Assembly: GCA_037833965.1 (NCBI GenBank)
Contig: AP031351.1
Span: forward strand, 2,182,501-2,246,500
Length of the DNA: 64,000 nt
Reading direction: 5' to 3'
Source of the DNA: Marchantia polymorpha subsp. ruderalis
Lineage: Eukaryota; Streptophyta; Marchantiopsida; Marchantiales; Marchantiaceae
Part shown: piece by piece, positions 60,234 through 64,000 of the stretch
How positions within the stretch are numbered: position 1 is the stretch's first letter
Layout: each line of letters begins with the position of its first letter
Position numbers and translations under genes: made by a program
Notes under the pieces: generated by a model
What the model saw: the letters and a program-made list of their open reading frames with translations, nothing else
Databases searched by the model: none
Told to the model about the DNA's origin: nothing

Positions 60234-61770
60234 TTGTACAAAAATATGGTATGCATTCAAGTTGATGTGGTTGCATGGAGTCTTCTATTACATGTTACTG
60301 ACTTGTCTCATTTGACAAAATATCAAGAACGTTGCATGCAGGTCATTGGTTCTTTTGAGGAGGAAGGGAATGGAATGGAAGTTACTCTCTGTCACCAGAA
60401 TGGCACTATTTCCACCTCAAGTGAGGACACTTATTGGACTGCAGAACAAGACTATGCCAAGTGGCCAAGTGCGATGAATGTGGGACTGCCACGAATGGAA
60501 AGACTTCACAGAAGATTGTACAGTACGTGTTCGCGGGCGTACAGTACAGTACAGCAGCTCTGTCATCATGTCTGATCCCCACGTCCTTTAGGCCGAAAAT
60601 ATCGGTCAAAGGTAACGTATCTGGAATTTGGCAGCTGAGCTTCCGCGGAGCTGCTGCATTGGGAGCAGCTCCAACTTCTGAAGAATGGCGGGCGGAATCG
60701 GAGGCAGACAAACGAGGCGATGGTCGAATTCTTATCGGCATGCTCTCTGCGTTCGGAGTCGGTTGGCGCAAAGAATGGCTCGGAGAAACGGAGGCTCGGA
60801 CCTTCTGGCTCGCGGGATTGGGAGCTCGCGCTTCTCTCGGCGACCTCCCTTGACGAGCTCTTCTATTTCGCTTTCCGGATGTTCGGACAGGCGGCGGAAA
60901 GATTGAATTGTCGCTCCTCGCTTTCCACATGTGAAGTATGGAAGGTATAAGATGGTCCAGACGCGCGCTCTTTTCTCCGAAGCTTGATGACGGGGTCGTT
61001 GGCTTTGCGTGAGGGAAAGTTTCTGCCATGCATGACATTCGCAGAGCCCGAATCTGATCGGAAGGTTTGCTTTTCTCTCCGTGTGGCTCTGTAGTTGTAG
61101 CGTAGACTTTGTGGGAGGGGAGATTTTTTCTGTGCATTAGCCTCGCAGACCTGTCGTAGGGCCCTTCTCGATACTAGACTTAAGAATGCAGCAGTACTCA
61201 TTGTCCTTGATGCAGGAGTTTCTCTTAGTAGTCAAATTATACGTCATGAGTGCTTCTTCGTACGTGAAAAGCCAGCGTACTTGCACACTTGTCTCAAACT
61301 TAGGAGGCAGTAGAAGATGACCTTTGAAGGTGTAATTCGTAGGCTCTGATAAAAGGCGTCCCCTCACGCCATCCCTGTCGGGACTCCAGAGTTTGACTGG
61401 TACCGCGGTTTTCGTTCGCCTCGGTCAAGGCTACGAGTCTCCTGCCTGGGTTCCTGGGTTCCTTCGTTAGAAGCACGTAGTCAGCTTGAAACAGCAAGGA
61501 AACTACAAAAGCGAAGTTTCTATGCGCATCATTTTTCCCCTAGAGACAGAGAGAGAGAGAGGATGGGTTGGTGGGTATCTTAAGTGTTGCAATCCTGCCG
61601 AATTAATGATACTTTTTGCTGCCGGAACTGCTCACTGCAGAGTACACGAACGAAAACGTGAGTCCGTTCCTCATGCTATGAGTCTTTAAAGACGTGCAAG
61701 TATAGGCCCAATATTCGCATTTGGGATAAAGTAATTCCTTTCACGCAGTCGCCGTAGAGTCATTCCAACT
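60234..61770. other. GC-rich region with overlapping ORFs on both strands
   Basis: GC content rises at about 60300. A plus-strand ATG at 60685 opens 73 codons of Arg/Ser-rich sequence (MAGGIGGRQTRRWSN) resembling an organelle-targeting leader. A minus-strand ATG at 61137 opens 243 codons of Pro/Arg/Ser-rich sequence across the same DNA. Neither carries a recognised domain and I could not extend either by splicing. One may be a first exon, or both may be composition effects. Confidence 0.4.
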
Positions 61771-61778
61771 TGTCTGGG

Positions 61779-61819
61779 CTATAAAGCTCTCTTTCAATCT
61801 CTCCCTCTGTCTCTCTCTC
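61779..61819 (+). promoter_or_regulatory. TATA box and pyrimidine patch
   Basis: CTATAAAG at 61779-61786 is followed by a pyrimidine-rich stretch ending CTCTGTCTCTCTCTC. TATA plus a Y patch is a common plant core-promoter layout. It lies 730 bp before the ATG of the Bet v 1-like gene, which fits a leader with the 5'UTR intron described next. Confidence 0.6.
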
Positions 61820-61928
61820 AACCGAGAATTGCATTGAACGTCAAATAGCTCGGTGTGCTCAAGGGCAGGGCTTGAGTCAGCGAAGATCAGATGTAAGTCG
61901 GGAAGTTCTCCTGGTCGAAAATATCCAG

Positions 61929-62421
61929 GTGAGAACAGTAGACCTGATCTGTCAACGAATTACTTTTTCAATGTTCGACTGTCGAACTGAGATCTTAGAC
62001 GAAATGGAACATAGACGAGATTCCGCTCGGGTTGTGCGATTGATCCTTGATAGAGTCGTCCGAACCACGAGCAGATCCCTCCAGACATCTGGAAAACCTT
62101 TGATGAGACTGTGTTAATTGTATCGAGCTTGTGATGTGCGACAAGATATGTTGTTGCGTCTTACGATAAATTTGTAGCTACACCGCTGGGATCACAGCGC
62201 TGTCTTCTAGATTGGTAGTCAATGGAATACTTGAAGTTTTCTCAGCTAGTAGGCTCTGATAACTAGCTCATCATCCTGGTGATAAGCTATGTTGGATTGT
62301 CTCTTCGAAATGAGCTGGTCATAGGCGGTTTCCGCTGCTGATGACATGCATAGTCCACAAGATTTTCTCGCTACGAAGGTTTCAAGATGACGATGTTCTG
62401 ACCGAGTTACTGTCTTTGCAG
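61929..62421 (+). other. Probable 5'UTR intron
   Basis: A good donor (CCAG then GTGAGA, GT at 61929) and a good acceptor (TGTCTTTGCAG ending at 62421) lie between the TATA box and the ATG at 62512. The exon before it has no usable ATG, since its only clear ATG is followed at once by TAA. The intron would therefore lie wholly in the leader. Confidence 0.55.
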
Positions 62422-62511
62422 CTGTCCCGGGAGCTTCGGCAGCCTTGAGATAACGACTAATTCGACTTGGAAGATCTGAATACCTGGACTTCCTTGGCAC
62501 TAGGCACAGCG

Positions 62512-63198
62512 ATGACTGCAGAAGGGAACCCCAGCGAGACCTCGTCAAGCTCCACCCAAGAAAATCAAGGATCACCGCAGATCATGGCCACAAACGAGCA
62601 GATACCAAATATGAGCGAGAACAAAGTGGGAGTTACCAAATGGCGTGGAGGTATTAAAATGGTCATAAACTGTTCAATCGAAAAGGCGTGGGATACTAGT
62701 GCTGAATTTTGCGGCCTGCATAAATGGGTAGCCACTACTGACACTTGTGAGTGTATTGAGGGCGAACCTCAAGTACCGGGCTGTGTGCGCGTTATGACCG
62801 GCAATTCGTTCCCAAGAGCAGATGGAAACAAGTCTTATGCCAAGGAGAAGCTTTTGACGTTTGATAATGAAAACCGCAGCATGAGCTACCTAATGATGGA
62901 GAACAATTTCGGACTGAGCGAGTACATAGCCACCTACAAAATGCAGGATTTGGGTGGTGGAGCTGTCCTTGTGGACTGGTCGTTTGAAGTGAACCCAATT
63001 CCCAACTCCACTGAGCAGAAGACCGCTGATTACATGACTGGAGTTTACAAAGACACTATGAAGAAACTTGAAGCACTTATAAACTCACAGACGAGCACGC
63101 AGACCACTCATGTCAGTCATCAAGGTGGCGATTCCCTTCAGGCTTCCAGCAAGGAGACTCTAAAGGACGAAAAGCTGGAAGAAGGCAAGCAAGTATAA
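62512..63198 (+). CDS. Bet v 1/START-like (polyketide cyclase, MLP/LFS-like) protein
   Basis: A single coding exon of 228 residues from the ATG at 62512; later in-frame ATGs at 62584 and 62611 are possible alternative starts. Proteins of this fold enclose a hydrophobic ligand cavity. Relatives include lachrymatory-factor-synthase-like and PYR/PYL-type proteins. Residues 40-205 carry the fold: VTKWRGGIKMVINCSIEKAWD (strand, then helix), WVATTDTCECIEGEPQVPGCVR, AKEKLLTFDNENRSMSY, MMENNFGLSEYIATYKM, VDWSFEVNPIP and a C-terminal helix DYMTGVYKDTMKKLEALI. Residues 1-38 and 206-228 are polar and probably disordered. The leader carries a TATA box and a likely intron. It is not a PYR/PYL receptor by sequence, as I see no gate or latch motifs. 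The ligand is unknown. Confidence 0.85.
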   Translation: MTAEGNPSETSSSSTQENQGSPQIMATNEQIPNMSENKVGVTKWRGGIKMVINCSIEKAWDTSAEFCGLHKWVATTDTCECIEGEPQVPGCVRVMTGNSFPRADGNKSYAKEKLLTFDNENRSMSYLMMENNFGLSEYIATYKMQDLGGGAVLVDWSFEVNPIPNSTEQKTADYMTGVYKDTMKKLEALINSQTSTQTTHVSHQGGDSLQASSKETLKDEKLEEGKQV

Positions 63199-64000
63199 GC
63201 TCTGGACCCGGATGTCCCAAATCTAATCTCGAACCGGACAGGAGAAGAGAAGCTGTCGTTCTGGTGGAAAAATGTTATAACTTCTCTGTGTATTGTCATG
63301 AAGGTGATCCTCATTTTGTATCATATTGCACGTGCCTTGTCATTGACATCAGCTTCAGGTTCGAAAAACAGAGCATATTATAGCAGTCTGCCAAATCGTT
63401 CTTATTCTGTACCCACTACATGGAATAAAGAGCACAAATAGTTCTCAGAATGGCTGTGCGACTTACAAGATGAAGCTCACAGGCCTCATTGGTGTGTGTT
63501 TTGAAATATCTCCCTCACTGGTTAGGGAGCATTGCGCTCGAAATATGCTGATCGAAGTCGAACAATCAATTTGATACGATATATTTTTTCCATTTCAACA
63601 AGTGTGATGGTTTCGACATCCTGCTCAGGTGATACACATGTACGGTGTATAGCTATTTTCTTCATCCAGTTTGAGTCTTATGCTTTTCTCTACTTAACAG
63701 TTCCATGTCTGAACTGACTTTGAACTTTACTGATGCCTATTGAAAGCCCCATGTTGTGGGTCATGGATGCAGTACTGTCCATCTTGCTCTTCATTTTCTT
63801 GATCCTACCGTATGGCTTTTGGTTCAACACAACTCACTTAGAATACCCGCAAATGTCTTTCCACTGTTGTGTACAATAAGCGTCTGCGATTTGTCTACAT
63901 TAGGCTTATCATCTGTCCTCCGTTGCATACTCTGTTTACAGGTGCAGGTAATATTCGTGTCTCCATGACTTCTCTATTCTTAATTTTTATTCATACTTTG
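63199..64000. other. 3' region and window end
   Basis: The first about 240 bp are probably the 3'UTR of the Bet v 1-like gene, with AATAAAGA at about 63424 as a candidate polyadenylation signal. After that only short ORFs are seen, and nothing suggests a gene beginning before the window ends. Confidence 0.5.

Noticed and set aside
1-64000. tRNA, rRNA, CRISPR arrays and bacterial-type operons
   Set aside because: No cloverleaf, rRNA core or regularly spaced repeat array was seen, and the gene structures are eukaryotic.

Overview
The window is nuclear DNA of a land plant. Genes are split by short GT-AG introns, and one gene encodes pBRP, a TFIIB-related factor known only from plants. Others encode a predicted plastid mTERF protein and a plastid-type PPR/zinc-ribbon protein. 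A vasohibin (tubulin tyrosine carboxypeptidase) gene fits a lineage that still makes ciliated sperm. I infer a bryophyte or another seedless plant, with a liverwort the best guess; the species is not proven. GC-richer gene islands alternate with very AT-rich blocks (about 6.4-8.8, 21.5-32.2 and 58.5-60.2 kb) that hold mobile-element remnants.

Layout. 0-3.2 kb: no gene, two minisatellites. 3.3-5.65 kb (-): mTERF gene whose first intron is built largely of tandem duplications. 6.4-8.8 kb: AT-rich, with a perfect 58-bp inverted repeat. 9.6-14.1 kb (+): 13-exon gene for a PPR/zinc-ribbon/coiled-coil protein, including a 15-nt microexon. 14.96-18.81 kb (-): pBRP with a very long last exon. 18.9-21.5 kb: GC-rich repeats without a convincing gene. 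21.5-32.2 kb: AT-rich, with a 652-bp inverted-repeat element flanked by a target duplication and a decayed hAT transposase. 33.2-35.3 kb (+): choline transporter-like (SLC44/CTL) gene. 35.3-41.4 kb: repeats and weak ORFs. 41.7-46.45 kb (-): vasohibin in ten exons. 47.9-49.5 kb: CT microsatellite and two small ORFs. 50.06-52.59 kb (+): membrane-anchored trypsin-fold protein with an incomplete catalytic triad. 53.65-54.72 kb (+): low-complexity protein of unknown function. 56.4-58.5 kb: two inverted-repeat elements. 61.8-63.2 kb (+): Bet v 1/START-like protein with a 5'UTR intron.

The genes form no operon or obvious pathway; each appears to have its own promoter. Multi-exon models were assembled by hand from splice consensus, reading phase and family conservation. 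The six best-supported genes have phases that close exactly. The most notable item is the vasohibin: its Cys, His and Ser triad has the same spacing I recall for human VASH1 (35 and 17 residues).
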